Assembly: GCA_016717225.1 (NCBI GenBank)
Contig: JADKGB010000011.1
Coordinates: forward strand, 1 to 64,000
DNA length: 64,000 nucleotides
Direction: 5' to 3'
From: Flavobacteriales bacterium
Lineage (GTDB): Bacteria; Bacteroidota; Bacteroidia; Flavobacteriales_F; PHOS-HE28
The notes below the pieces were generated by a model. It saw only the letters and a list, made by a program, of their open reading frames with translations, made no database searches and was not told the origin of the DNA. Made by a program: the position numbers and the translations under genes. This document shows, in pieces, positions 24,967 to 33,414 of the stretch. Positions within the stretch are counted from its first letter, which is position 1. Each line of letters opens with the position of its first letter.

Positions 24967-27108
24967 CTATCGAAGCAAGGTCACATGGCCGGTGTACTCC
25001 TTGCCATTCTCCATTTTCAGGATGTAGAAGTAGGTACCCTCCGGTTCATCGGTTGGTCGCCACGTGTTCTTGTAGTTGCTGCTGGCGAATACTTCATTGC
25101 CCCAACGGTTGAACACTTGGAGCTTGGTGTTCTCATAGTATTCCACCCCTTTGAAATTCAGCGCATCATTCTCGTTATCGTTGTTCGGGCTGAAGACGTT
25201 CGGGATAATGATCTCCGTAGGAATTACCGTCTGAACGAACGTGAACGTGTCACTGCAGCCATCAGCCGTGGTAACGGTTAGTGTGATGGTGTATTGGCCA
25301 GGTGTTTCGAAAAGCTCGGTTATGGTTTGGCCATTTCCAGCGAACACACTGTCCACGAACCACGAATAAGAAACGATCGTGCTGCCATTTATCGTGCTCT
25401 GGTTGGTGAACTGAATGATGGTGCCAGGAAACACGGACTGCGCGTTATCTGAGGTGAAGCTCGCCACGGGATCGTTCGCACTGACAACGTTCACAGATGC
25501 CGAGGTTCCTATGCAGCCGAATTCATTCGTTACGGTCACCGTATAGGTTCCCGTACCAACCGTGATCGATGGGTCTGTACTGTTCGTTGACCAGTTGTAC
25601 GTCTCATAAGGCTGGTCTGTGTTCAGTATCGACGGAACTCCGCCACACGCAACTTGAGCGCCTGTGATAAAAGGTGAGGGGTTCGGAACGGAGTCTACCG
25701 TAATACTGTTCGATGCTAATCGACAGTTCCCAGAGGTGGCCAGGCACAAGTACGTTCCAGGACCTACCAAAATGACCGGACCGTAGAAACCATTGGTCCA
25801 GATGTAATCGTCATAACCTCCACCAGCGGTAAGCACAACACCTTGGCCCGGGCATGCAACGGTATCACCCGTGATGATCGGCGGTGGGGCTGGTGTGTAG
25901 TAAACGACAAGAACGATGGTGACGGTGCTGATCAGTGAATCCGCGCCATTATCCTGTCCTGTGAAGGTTACCACGTGGAAACCGGTATCCGCTATGGTTG
26001 GAATGAACTGAACGTTGATCGTTGCGCTGGTTCCAAGGTTGACTACAGTGCTGGCGAAGTTGTCAATGGTCGGACCAGAGGCAGTGGTGTTGATGATCGA
26101 CTGGTCGCCCTCGGGCGTAAGGAAGGTCACGTCGAAATTCACCAATTCGCCCATACACACCTCAATGGTGTCGCATAGGAAATTCGAACTGGTTATCGGT
26201 GGAATATTCTGGGTACTCACAGCCGTGGTGAAACGGAAGTTCTGGAAATCCAGCCAATCCACACCATCGGGAATACCAAAGGGCCCATCATAATCGAGGC
26301 CGGGATGGTCGTTGCGTGTGAACTGGATGAAATCAACACCATTGCCTTGGTTCGCTCCAACGGTCGAGGGTATTCCGCCAAATCCTCCTACGCCCTGGCT
26401 TGCACTGCCCGTGGTCCATTCCATTTCCTTGTAACAGAAACTCACATTGTTACCTACGCCGATCACGGGGTCAGTGCCGTCCGTTATGATCAGTTGGAAC
26501 GTGTTGTGCTTATCGGTTTGACTAGAGAAATAGCCCACTTCGGTCCAGTTCACATAAAAGGCTGTCGGTGTGATCAGATATTTCACTGTTCCTCCGTTCA
26601 AACCATTGCCGTCTTCGCCTCGCGTATCCACATCAGCCCAGAAAGGGGCCACCATTACGAAGCCAGCGGTTGGGAAAGGATCCGCACTGTACGTTCCATA
26701 AGGCGATCCGAATGATACGTTGCCGTTGTTGTTCACATAACAATCGGTGTAGTTCGTTCCGTAAAGGTTGAATTGGAACGGCAACGAGATCAGGTCGGAG
26801 CTAAAGTCATCGTTCGGTGTCATTGCAAGCGTATAATTCCCATCAGGCTCGATCCAACAATTACAGAGCCCGTTCGTTTGACCGCCTCCTTTCGGTTGCC
26901 CGCCATGTGCAGGTTTCTTTTTTGCATCTGGTGTTACCACTCCTGACGGTAAGGTGCTGTATTCCACATGGAACTCCGAAGGCAATGTGCCATCGGTCTT
27001 CATTTGTTCGTACTGGCTCACGCTCAGTTGAACACCTTGACCATTCGAGGTGGTCACGAACGTTGCGAACAAGATGGCGAGTAAGGAGATGCGCAGGAAC
27101 GTTTTCAT
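24967..27108 (-). CDS. NIDO-domain surface protein with PKD and T9SS type B domain (NIDO1)
   Basis: 713 residues. Signal peptide to about S-N-G-Q (24). A Cys-rich link C-N-C-W (about 82-85) leads to a nidogen-like NIDO domain (about 95-290; N-N-N-G-N-V-S-F, W-A-D-V-D, F-Q-L-I-I-T-D-G). After a shared linker (about 300-400) come two Ig/SprB-like modules with Cys (about 410-540), a PKD-like domain (545-630) and a gliding-motility-type C-terminal domain (630-713; N-V-F-S-P-N-N-D, F-N-R-W-G). Probably an adhesin on the cell surface. Last gene of the minus-strand run; start ATG 27108 begins the signal peptide. 26 nt after NIDO2. Confidence 0.88.
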   Translation of the reverse strand: MKTFLRISLLAILFATFVTTSNGQGVQLSVSQYEQMKTDGTLPSEFHVEYSTLPSGVVTPDAKKKPAHGGQPKGGGQTNGLCNCWIEPDGNYTLAMTPNDDFSSDLISLPFQFNLYGTNYTDCYVNNNGNVSFGSPYGTYSADPFPTAGFVMVAPFWADVDTRGEDGNGLNGGTVKYLITPTAFYVNWTEVGYFSSQTDKHNTFQLIITDGTDPVIGVGNNVSFCYKEMEWTTGSASQGVGGFGGIPSTVGANQGNGVDFIQFTRNDHPGLDYDGPFGIPDGVDWLDFQNFRFTTAVSTQNIPPITSSNFLCDTIEVCMGELVNFDVTFLTPEGDQSIINTTASGPTIDNFASTVVNLGTSATINVQFIPTIADTGFHVVTFTGQDNGADSLISTVTIVLVVYYTPAPPPIITGDTVACPGQGVVLTAGGGYDDYIWTNGFYGPVILVGPGTYLCLATSGNCRLASNSITVDSVPNPSPFITGAQVACGGVPSILNTDQPYETYNWSTNSTDPSITVGTGTYTVTVTNEFGCIGTSASVNVVSANDPVASFTSDNAQSVFPGTIIQFTNQSTINGSTIVSYSWFVDSVFAGNGQTITELFETPGQYTITLTVTTADGCSDTFTFVQTVIPTEIIIPNVFSPNNDNENDALNFKGVEYYENTKLQVFNRWGNEVFASSNYKNTWRPTDEPEGTYFYILKMENGKEYTGHVTLLR

Positions 27109-27134
27109 GATGCTCAGGTCTTGCCTTTCAATTT

Positions 27135-30065
27135 TCACTTCAACAGGGTAATATGTCCGAACCGATCCACTTTATCCGCACTGCCAACTGGTCTCTCGAC
27201 CAACCGCCAGTTATAGAGGCCCGAAGGAAGCACTTCTCCGGCATTGTTCAACCCACCGTTCCACCCTTCTTCCAAGTCGGTACTGTGGAATACCATCTGG
27301 CCCCAGCGGTCAAAGATCATCAATTCATGGTCTTCGGCGACCGTACCATTGATGCTGGGCAGGAATTCGTCGTTCACGCCGTTGCCGTCCGGAGTGAAGG
27401 CGTTGGGGATGTACACTGCTGGGATCACCACCTCTGCGGTTTGGCACAAGGTGTCCACGCAACCATAACGGTCAGCCACGTTCAGGCATATCTCATAGGA
27501 TCCTGAAAGCGCGTTTTCGAACGTGTGGGCTATTTGCCTCTGGTCACTGGTCGCCAAGCCAGCAATGTCCCACGAGAATGCTGAGGCATAAGGATCCAAC
27601 GCGCTGAACAACAGCGTTGTGTTCCCTTCGGTTCCCGGATCCGGGGTCCATGTGAATTCAGCGGTAGGCGCTGGATCAGCGAGTACCGCGCCTTCTTTGG
27701 TGTACCTGCTTTCGCATCCTTGCGGGCTGGTTATGCGCAATGACACATTGTACCAGTCGGCTTCTTCGTAAATGTGCTCAAAGGAGCCGCATTCATTCAG
27801 GTCGCTCGTGCCATCACCGAGGTCCCATAAACAACTGGTGCCTATGAATTGCGGGTCCGTGGTATTCGTAAACGTTACAGTAAGTGGAGTGCATCCACTA
27901 TCCGGGTCCGCCGTGAAGGTGATGATAGGCATGGGGTACACATCTACCTGCACAAAGGCAGTATCGGTGAGGTTTTGGCAGGTGCCAGTCCCAACAACCA
28001 CATATTGGTAGTTCCCACTGATCTCCAGGGCAGGCGCCAGTGTGCCTGTGTTCTCGTTCCCTTGTGGGTCGATCCATTCACCACCACTGTTCGGGTTTCC
28101 ACCGAGCTCGGGGAAAAGTTGTGCCTCGTTCGCATCCGCGCACAGGGAAAGCTGACCATCGGTACCAGCGTTCGGCAGGGGGTCAACGGCTATGGTAAGT
28201 ACGCTGCTTTCGGTGGGGCAGGGAAGCACCGCTGCCACAGTATAGGTGTAGTTGCCCGGGGCGTGGGTTGCCGCTGTGAACGAGTTGCCGAACGCAGCGC
28301 CACCCGGCGCGGCCCAAGTGCCCGTATTTTCTGGTGTTCCGTTCAAGGCACTTAGAAGCACTAGTGGGTCAGCATCCTTGCACAGAGTTATGCTTGAGTC
28401 CTCCCCAGCGTCAACCGCTTGTTCAATGGAAACCGTGACCACGGCACTTACGTTCGGGCAAGGGCTTGTGCCCGTGAGTGTGTAGGTGTAATCTCCATCT
28501 GCATCGGTCGCAGGATCGAGCGTTCCACCAAATACAAGACCGCTGGGCGCTGTCCATGCTCCACCGATCTGTGGTGCGCCGTTCAGCACATCGAAAAGCG
28601 ATACAGTGGGCGCTGAACTGCAATAGGCCGAAACCGCATTATTGCCTGCATTGGCCAAAGCAACAGTGGTCACTGTCACCACACCTGTGTTCGGGCAATT
28701 ACCGCCAGATCCTACTGCATAAACGTATTCGCCATCCGGGTCTTCACCTGGTTCAAAGGTGCCATTATGCACATCTCCATTAGGGTCGGTCCAATCGCCT
28801 CCGGTCAGTGGGCTTCCACCTAAAAGATCATACATGGCAAATGGTGTTGCGGTCTCGCAAACCGTGGTATCACCGGGCTCCATGATGGCGGCGACTTGCA
28901 CCTCAACAACAATGTTGTATGTGGAAGTAAGCGGCGGGGCGCCGTTGTCAGTGGCCTCGAACGTGACCGTGTGGAAACCGACCTCCCCTGGAAGTGGTGT
29001 GAACTCGCCCGTAATGTTCGCGGTTTGGCCAGGCGTGTTTGATGTGATGGTGAAGTTGCTGAAATCCGGAGCGGAAGCCGTTGCAGTGGTGATCTGATCA
29101 GCTTCGGGGCTCAGGAATTGGAAATCGAGGGTAACAAGTTCTCCAGCGCAAACAACAATGGTATCGCAGAGGTATTCACCGCTTCCAATAGGTGGGATAT
29201 TGTTCGTGAACACGGATGTATTGAACGCCAAGCTCTGGTTGTCCAACCAATCGATGCCATCGTTCGACCCGAAAGGACCATCGTACGCACCCCCGGGTTG
29301 ATCGAACCGACCGAATTGGATGTAGTCCACTCCATTTCCCAGATTTGCTCCAACAGTCGCCGGAGTTCCGCCGAAACCATTCACGCCGTCAGAGGCACTG
29401 CCGGTGGTCCATTGCATGTCCTGATAACAAAAGCTCACGTTCTTACCTATCCCGATCACTGGATCGGTGCCATCAGTAATGATCAGTTGGAAAGTATTCA
29501 ACTTGTCCGTCTGAGAAGCAAAATAGCCAACCCCAACCCAATTGACATAGAGTGCCGTGGGTGTCACTTTGTACCACACTTGCCCGGCACCTTGGGTATC
29601 CACGTCTCCCCAGAAAGGTGCTACCATGACATAATCAGTACTCGGAAAGGGATCGGAGCTGAAGGTGAAATAGCTATTGTTGAAAGAGACGTTCCCATTG
29701 TTATTGATGTAACAGTCTGTGAAGAACTGCCCGTAGAGATCGAACGAAAATGGCAAGGTGATAAGTGCCGATGATCCATCATCATTTGGAGGCATGGCCA
29801 AGGTGTACGAGCCATCAGGTGGGATCCAACAGTCGCACGTATTGGTGCTACCACCACCCCGCATTCCCTGCGGCGGGAATACAGGGCCACTCAATGGCTC
29901 ACTAATGATGGGGCCGTGAAAATTCGATGGGATGGCGCCGTTGAGTTTCAGCTCGTGGTATTGCGCAGCCGATAAGCCCTGTTGAAGACCAACCTGCGCC
30001 ATGCACAAGTTCACAAGGACAAGTGCATTGGCCAGAACAATGACCCGGGAGATCAAGACCTTCAT
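27135..30065 (-). CDS. NIDO-domain surface protein with four novel-type repeats, PKD domains and T9SS type B domain (NIDO2)
   Basis: 976 residues. Signal peptide to about C-M-A-Q (24). NIDO domain at about 95-285, preceded by the C-D-C-W link. A linker shared with NIDO1 (300-395) is followed by four copies of a 70-80 residue module (about 398-470, 471-548, 549-628, 629-708) with consensus L-x-G-x-P-x2-G-G-x-W ... G-x-Y-x-Y ... C-P. Two PKD-like domains (710-880) and a gliding-motility C-terminal domain (885-976; N-A-F-T-P-D-G-N, F-D-R-W-G) complete it. Starts 4 nt after the anti-sigma-like gene, so it belongs to the sigma factor operon. Confidence 0.88.
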   Translation of the reverse strand: MKVLISRVIVLANALVLVNLCMAQVGLQQGLSAAQYHELKLNGAIPSNFHGPIISEPLSGPVFPPQGMRGGGSTNTCDCWIPPDGSYTLAMPPNDDGSSALITLPFSFDLYGQFFTDCYINNNGNVSFNNSYFTFSSDPFPSTDYVMVAPFWGDVDTQGAGQVWYKVTPTALYVNWVGVGYFASQTDKLNTFQLIITDGTDPVIGIGKNVSFCYQDMQWTTGSASDGVNGFGGTPATVGANLGNGVDYIQFGRFDQPGGAYDGPFGSNDGIDWLDNQSLAFNTSVFTNNIPPIGSGEYLCDTIVVCAGELVTLDFQFLSPEADQITTATASAPDFSNFTITSNTPGQTANITGEFTPLPGEVGFHTVTFEATDNGAPPLTSTYNIVVEVQVAAIMEPGDTTVCETATPFAMYDLLGGSPLTGGDWTDPNGDVHNGTFEPGEDPDGEYVYAVGSGGNCPNTGVVTVTTVALANAGNNAVSAYCSSAPTVSLFDVLNGAPQIGGAWTAPSGLVFGGTLDPATDADGDYTYTLTGTSPCPNVSAVVTVSIEQAVDAGEDSSITLCKDADPLVLLSALNGTPENTGTWAAPGGAAFGNSFTAATHAPGNYTYTVAAVLPCPTESSVLTIAVDPLPNAGTDGQLSLCADANEAQLFPELGGNPNSGGEWIDPQGNENTGTLAPALEISGNYQYVVVGTGTCQNLTDTAFVQVDVYPMPIITFTADPDSGCTPLTVTFTNTTDPQFIGTSCLWDLGDGTSDLNECGSFEHIYEEADWYNVSLRITSPQGCESRYTKEGAVLADPAPTAEFTWTPDPGTEGNTTLLFSALDPYASAFSWDIAGLATSDQRQIAHTFENALSGSYEICLNVADRYGCVDTLCQTAEVVIPAVYIPNAFTPDGNGVNDEFLPSINGTVAEDHELMIFDRWGQMVFHSTDLEEGWNGGLNNAGEVLPSGLYNWRLVERPVGSADKVDRFGHITLLK

Positions 30066-30069
30066 GTTG

Positions 30070-31122
30070 TTATCGGAATAATCGCACCACCTCTCCCTTG
30101 CTCCAGGTGCGACCATCCGTACCGGTCACTTCCAACGCGTAGAAGTACATACCGGGCTCGCAGGGTTGTCCACTGTTCATTACGCGACCGTTCCATTTGG
30201 CCTCCAAATTATCGGCACTGAACACCAAGGAGTTGTTGGTTGCCGAGAAGATCCGCACAAGGGCCTTCTCATACCGCTTACAGCTCACTGTGAATTCGTC
30301 ATTCGCACCATCACCGTTCGGGCTGAACGCTGTGGGGATGAAAATTTCGGGTGACACTTCTTCGAGGATCACTGGAGCCAGATATTCTTCTTGAACCGCC
30401 ACATCGCCAGCGGTTTGTTCTTCGTGTTGTGGATGCACTTCCTTGCTCGGCATTTCCGCCTGAGTGGGCGGCGGTACCGGTTCTGTTACCACCACTTTGG
30501 CACTGGTCACATAGGTGTCCACAATGCCTTGGAGCACGTTCATTACCACTTTCGGTCCTTCGGTTGAATTGGAGGAAGTGTGGTCTATTAGGGTCGGATC
30601 CACACCGGTTTTGGGCAGGGGAACAATTGGGCTTTTCGCCGCTGCTTGATCGAGCTTGGGATCAGGCACGGCCAAAGGCTTGCTTTCGCTCTGAATGGAA
30701 GCGCTTGTCGTAGATAATGTTCCAGAGGTTGCTTCGGGTAGGCTGGTGATCGCCGCATCAACCATAACTGGCGCCGGCTCTTTCGGCTTTGCGGGTAGGG
30801 CTGTTGAAATTTCGGAGCCGCTCAGACTGTAGAAAAGAAAACCGCCAGCAACGAGTGTGGCTGCGATACCAGCTGCCCACAAGCCTGCTCCACTGCCCAC
30901 TCCAGCGGCAGCGCCATGTCCCAATTGGTTACTGATGCCTTCCCATACATGTGGGTCAACAGGTGCCTCGTGGCCGCTGAATTTCTCCTGCAACGCCTGG
31001 CGAAGTGTTTCACCACCAGCGAAAGCCATCTGGCCGCTGATAGCTTCCCACGTTCCCGGTGCCACGCTCGTCTCGTGGTCCGCGAACCGTTCCGCCAGGG
31101 TGTTTATGAATTTATCCTTCAT
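30070..31122 (-). CDS. Anti-sigma-like single-span membrane protein with a T9SS type B C-terminal domain
   Basis: 350 residues. The N-terminal 75 residues lack a signal peptide and contain two copies of a 25-residue motif (F-x-x-H-E-x-x-V-x-P-x-x-W-E-x-I, residues about 13-28 and 48-63). A single membrane segment lies at about 80-100, followed by a Pro/Ser/Thr-rich stretch (105-255) and a gliding-motility-associated C-terminal domain (258-350; F-S-P-N-G-D-G). It overlaps the ECF sigma gene by 11 nt, the usual position of an anti-sigma factor. I infer that the cytoplasmic repeats bind the sigma factor while the T9SS-type domain lies outside. No named anti-sigma domain is recognisable. Confidence 0.72.
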   Translation of the reverse strand: MKDKFINTLAERFADHETSVAPGTWEAISGQMAFAGGETLRQALQEKFSGHEAPVDPHVWEGISNQLGHGAAAGVGSGAGLWAAGIAATLVAGGFLFYSLSGSEISTALPAKPKEPAPVMVDAAITSLPEATSGTLSTTSASIQSESKPLAVPDPKLDQAAAKSPIVPLPKTGVDPTLIDHTSSNSTEGPKVVMNVLQGIVDTYVTSAKVVVTEPVPPPTQAEMPSKEVHPQHEEQTAGDVAVQEEYLAPVILEEVSPEIFIPTAFSPNGDGANDEFTVSCKRYEKALVRIFSATNNSLVFSADNLEAKWNGRVMNSGQPCEPGMYFYALEVTGTDGRTWSKGEVVRLFR

Positions 31123-31669
31123 GGTGAGTTCCGTAAATGGCTGCAGCCTCTTTGGGCAGCAGTTTGCGCAGGTAGGCCCGTGCTTTCATGAATTGGCTTT
31201 TGCTCGTGTTTTCACTGATACCGAGCATTTCACCGATCTCCTTATGTGGGTAGCCCTCTATGGCGAACAAGTTGAACACCGTTCGGTAACCGGTGGGTAG
31301 CCCAGCGATGATCGCCATCAACTCGTCGGTGGTCATGCTGCTCAAAACATGCTCGTCTTCAGCGTGCAGGTGTTCCGCTTCCGTAAGGTCCAAACTATGG
31401 TCGTATGGCTTGTTGCGGCGTATGTGGTCCAAGGCTGTGTTCACCATCGTACGTGCGATCCACCCCCCCAAAGGCCCATCTGCTCGGAAGTGGTCCATTT
31501 TGGTGAAGATCTTCACGAACCCGTCCTGCAGGATGTCCTGGGCCTGTTCGCGACCGGCGGCATATCGCATGCAAATGCTCATCATTTTTCGGGAGTACGC
31601 CTTGTACAGGGCTTTCTGGGCGATGGGGTCGCCCTTCATGCATCCTGCTACGAGCTGGTCGTCCGTCAT
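31112..31669 (-). CDS. ECF-type RNA polymerase sigma factor (locus 2)
   Basis: 185 residues. Region 2 (about 15-90: A-Q-D-I-L-Q-D-G-F-V-K-I-F) binds core and the -10 element; region 4 (about 115-175: L-P-x-G-Y-R-T-V-F-N-L-F-x-I-E-G-Y-x-x-x-E-I-G) binds -35. It is the first gene of an operon with the anti-sigma-like gene, NIDO2 and NIDO1. The open frame continues to 31792, but the ATG at 31669 gives a standard ECF N-terminus. Target promoters could not be recognised; it does not share the TGTAAC promoter of the other ECF locus. Confidence 0.88.
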   Translation of the reverse strand: MTDDQLVAGCMKGDPIAQKALYKAYSRKMMSICMRYAAGREQAQDILQDGFVKIFTKMDHFRADGPLGGWIARTMVNTALDHIRRNKPYDHSLDLTEAEHLHAEDEHVLSSMTTDELMAIIAGLPTGYRTVFNLFAIEGYPHKEIGEMLGISENTSKSQFMKARAYLRKLLPKEAAAIYGTHHEG

Positions 31670-31747
31670 GGGTGTTCTGGGGGTAATGATGCGATCCTCA
31701 GGTGAAAAGTTGCCTGCCAGCGTGCCTTTTGGTACCCAAAAATACCA

Positions 31748-31779
31748 CGAAGCCCTCGCCAGGTGCGGCAAGGGCTTCG
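31748..31779 (-). terminator. Terminator between NIDO3 and the ECF operon
   Basis: A 13-bp stem (31748-31760 with 31767-31779; one G-U pair), 22 nt after the NIDO3 stop and followed on the minus strand by a run of five T residues. It separates NIDO3 from the sigma factor operon. Confidence 0.75.
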
Positions 31780-31801
31780 CGAAATGCAGCAATTCTTGGA
31801 C

Positions 31802-33250
31802 TCAGCGATCAGTCTTCACTAATTGCTGAACCGCAGAACCATTTGAGAAGCGGGCTAAGATCCGGTAGCTACCAGGAGGTAGGTCGCTGATATTCAGAAG
31901 CATATCTCGGGATCTGGCCAAGACTGGTACCGTACGTATGGAGCGACCATCAACCGCGATCAATTCTATCAAAACAGGGCGGTTCTGATCGTTCCAGCTC
32001 AAGCGGACCTGATCTTGGGCAGGATTGGGTAAGAGGTGTAAAACGGAGTTGCTTGTTATCGTTTCCAACCCGGTCTGGTCCTGCAGCAATTCCAGTTGCA
32101 CCGTGTACTGCGAAGTCAGCGGTTCGATCCCGCCTGTGGTAGCCATGAAAGTAACGATATGAATGCCCGCTAATGCACCCGTGAGGTAGTCGTCCAATAG
32201 GATCTGCAGGTGATCAGCAGGGCCTGCGCTCCAACCATTGAAGCCAGGGAGCGAAGGGGCATCAACCGTGCAGGAAACCTGCTGACCTGGGGCCCCAGGG
32301 AGCACCCAGACCTTCTGATCCAGAGGTCCGTGCGATCCTTCGGCCATGATCTGGACGATAACGGTATCGCAATTCAGGTTGCTTCCAAAAATTGGTGGCA
32401 TGTTGCCGCCAGCCGTGTTCATGTAGAAATGCGTGCTGTCCAACCAACTGATGCCGCTCGTGTCAGCGTACGGACCGCCATAAGTCTCATCGTCGTATCC
32501 GAATCGGCCGATCTGGGAATGGTCGACACCATCGCCTCGGTTAACACCTACGGTCGCTGGAACACCACCAAAACCGCCTTGCCCCATGGACGCACTGCCT
32601 GTGGTCCATTGCATGTCTCTGTAGCAGTAGCTCACGTTGTTCCCCCCCGGCACCGCAGGGTCCGTTCCGTCTGTGATGATGAGTTGGAAGCTGTTGTGTT
32701 TGTCCGTTTGCGATGCGAAATAGCCCACGTCGATCCAGTTCACATAGAGTGCCGTTGGCGTAAGGCGGTAAACCACCAGACCTCCATTGAGCCCGTTACC
32801 ATCGTCGCCTCTGGTATCTACATCAGCCCAGAACGCGGCTACCATTTTGTATTCAGCCGCGGGGAAAGGCAACGAGCTGAAGCTGCCGTATGGGTTCACG
32901 AACGAGAGGTTACCGTTATTGTTGATCCATAGCGTGTCGTACTGGTCACCGAACAACTCGAAGGTGAACGGAAGTGCAATGGCGCTGCTGCTCATGTCGT
33001 CGTTCGGCGTCATGGCCAACGAGTAGTTGTTATCTGGTTCAACCCAGCACTCACAACCACCACCGCCCCGTTGCGTGGCCTGGGATGAAACTGGTAAACC
33101 GGTTCCCGATGGTCCGCTGATCAAGATCGTGCCGCTGGGCAGTTGATCATGGCCTTTAAGATCGTTGTAGTCCTCGGGTGTGAGTACTGTTTGTCCAAAA
33201 GTGGATAGGCAAATGCAGACCAGCACTAGTGAAGTATATCGCAGGGCCAT
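31802..33250 (-). CDS. NIDO-domain secreted protein with T9SS type A sorting domain (NIDO3)
   Basis: 482 residues. Signal peptide to about T-F-G-Q (20). C-E-C-W link and NIDO domain at about 75-265 closely match NIDO1 and NIDO2. A beta-rich linker follows, and the C-terminus (about 405-482; L-P-N-P-A-Q-D) is a type A sorting domain, in contrast to the type B domains of its two paralogs. It lacks PKD modules. It has its own terminator and so is transcribed separately from the sigma operon downstream. Confidence 0.87.
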   Translation of the reverse strand: MALRYTSLVLVCICLSTFGQTVLTPEDYNDLKGHDQLPSGTILISGPSGTGLPVSSQATQRGGGGCECWVEPDNNYSLAMTPNDDMSSSAIALPFTFELFGDQYDTLWINNNGNLSFVNPYGSFSSLPFPAAEYKMVAAFWADVDTRGDDGNGLNGGLVVYRLTPTALYVNWIDVGYFASQTDKHNSFQLIITDGTDPAVPGGNNVSYCYRDMQWTTGSASMGQGGFGGVPATVGVNRGDGVDHSQIGRFGYDDETYGGPYADTSGISWLDSTHFYMNTAGGNMPPIFGSNLNCDTVIVQIMAEGSHGPLDQKVWVLPGAPGQQVSCTVDAPSLPGFNGWSAGPADHLQILLDDYLTGALAGIHIVTFMATTGGIEPLTSQYTVQLELLQDQTGLETITSNSVLHLLPNPAQDQVRLSWNDQNRPVLIELIAVDGRSIRTVPVLARSRDMLLNISDLPPGSYRILARFSNGSAVQQLVKTDR

Positions 33251-33273
33251 GTGCTTGAGGTTTTTGAAGTTCG

Positions 33274-33294
33274 ATCTGTGTGAATTCCACAGAT
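33274..33294. promoter_or_regulatory. Inverted repeat overlapping the predicted NIDO3 transcription start
   Basis: ATCTGTG (33274-33280) and CACAGAT (33288-33294) are perfect reverse complements separated by 7 nt, immediately downstream of the -7-like box at 33298-33305. The position suits a repressor site, or a leader hairpin. Confidence 0.4.
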
Positions 33295-33297
33295 AGA

Positions 33298-33305
33298 CGA
33301 AGGTA
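33298..33305 (-). promoter_or_regulatory. TACCTTCG -7-like box of NIDO3
   Basis: On the minus strand, 47 nt before the ATG at 33250. No good -33 element. Confidence 0.4.
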
Positions 33306-33348
33306 TAGCGGCTTTGGCTGCTTCTGGATCATCAGAATGGAGTAGGCC

Positions 33349-33356
33349 TACCTTCG
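33349..33356 (+). promoter_or_regulatory. TACCTTCG -7-like box of lepA
   Basis: The same box as for NIDO3 but on the plus strand, 62 nt upstream of the lepA ATG; the two promoters diverge. Confidence 0.4.
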
Positions 33357-33387
33357 CGCCCCGATTTTACCCGCCTTAGGTTCGCCG

Positions 33388-33414
33388 ATGAAGGGTTTCG
33401 AGGCCATTCCATGA
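33388..33414 (+). CDS. Possible 8-codon leader ORF overlapping lepA
   Basis: ATG at 33388 opens an eight-codon frame whose TGA (33412-33414) overlaps the lepA ATG (33411) as ATGA. This could couple lepA translation to the leader or arise by chance. Confidence 0.25.
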   Translation: MKGFEAIP

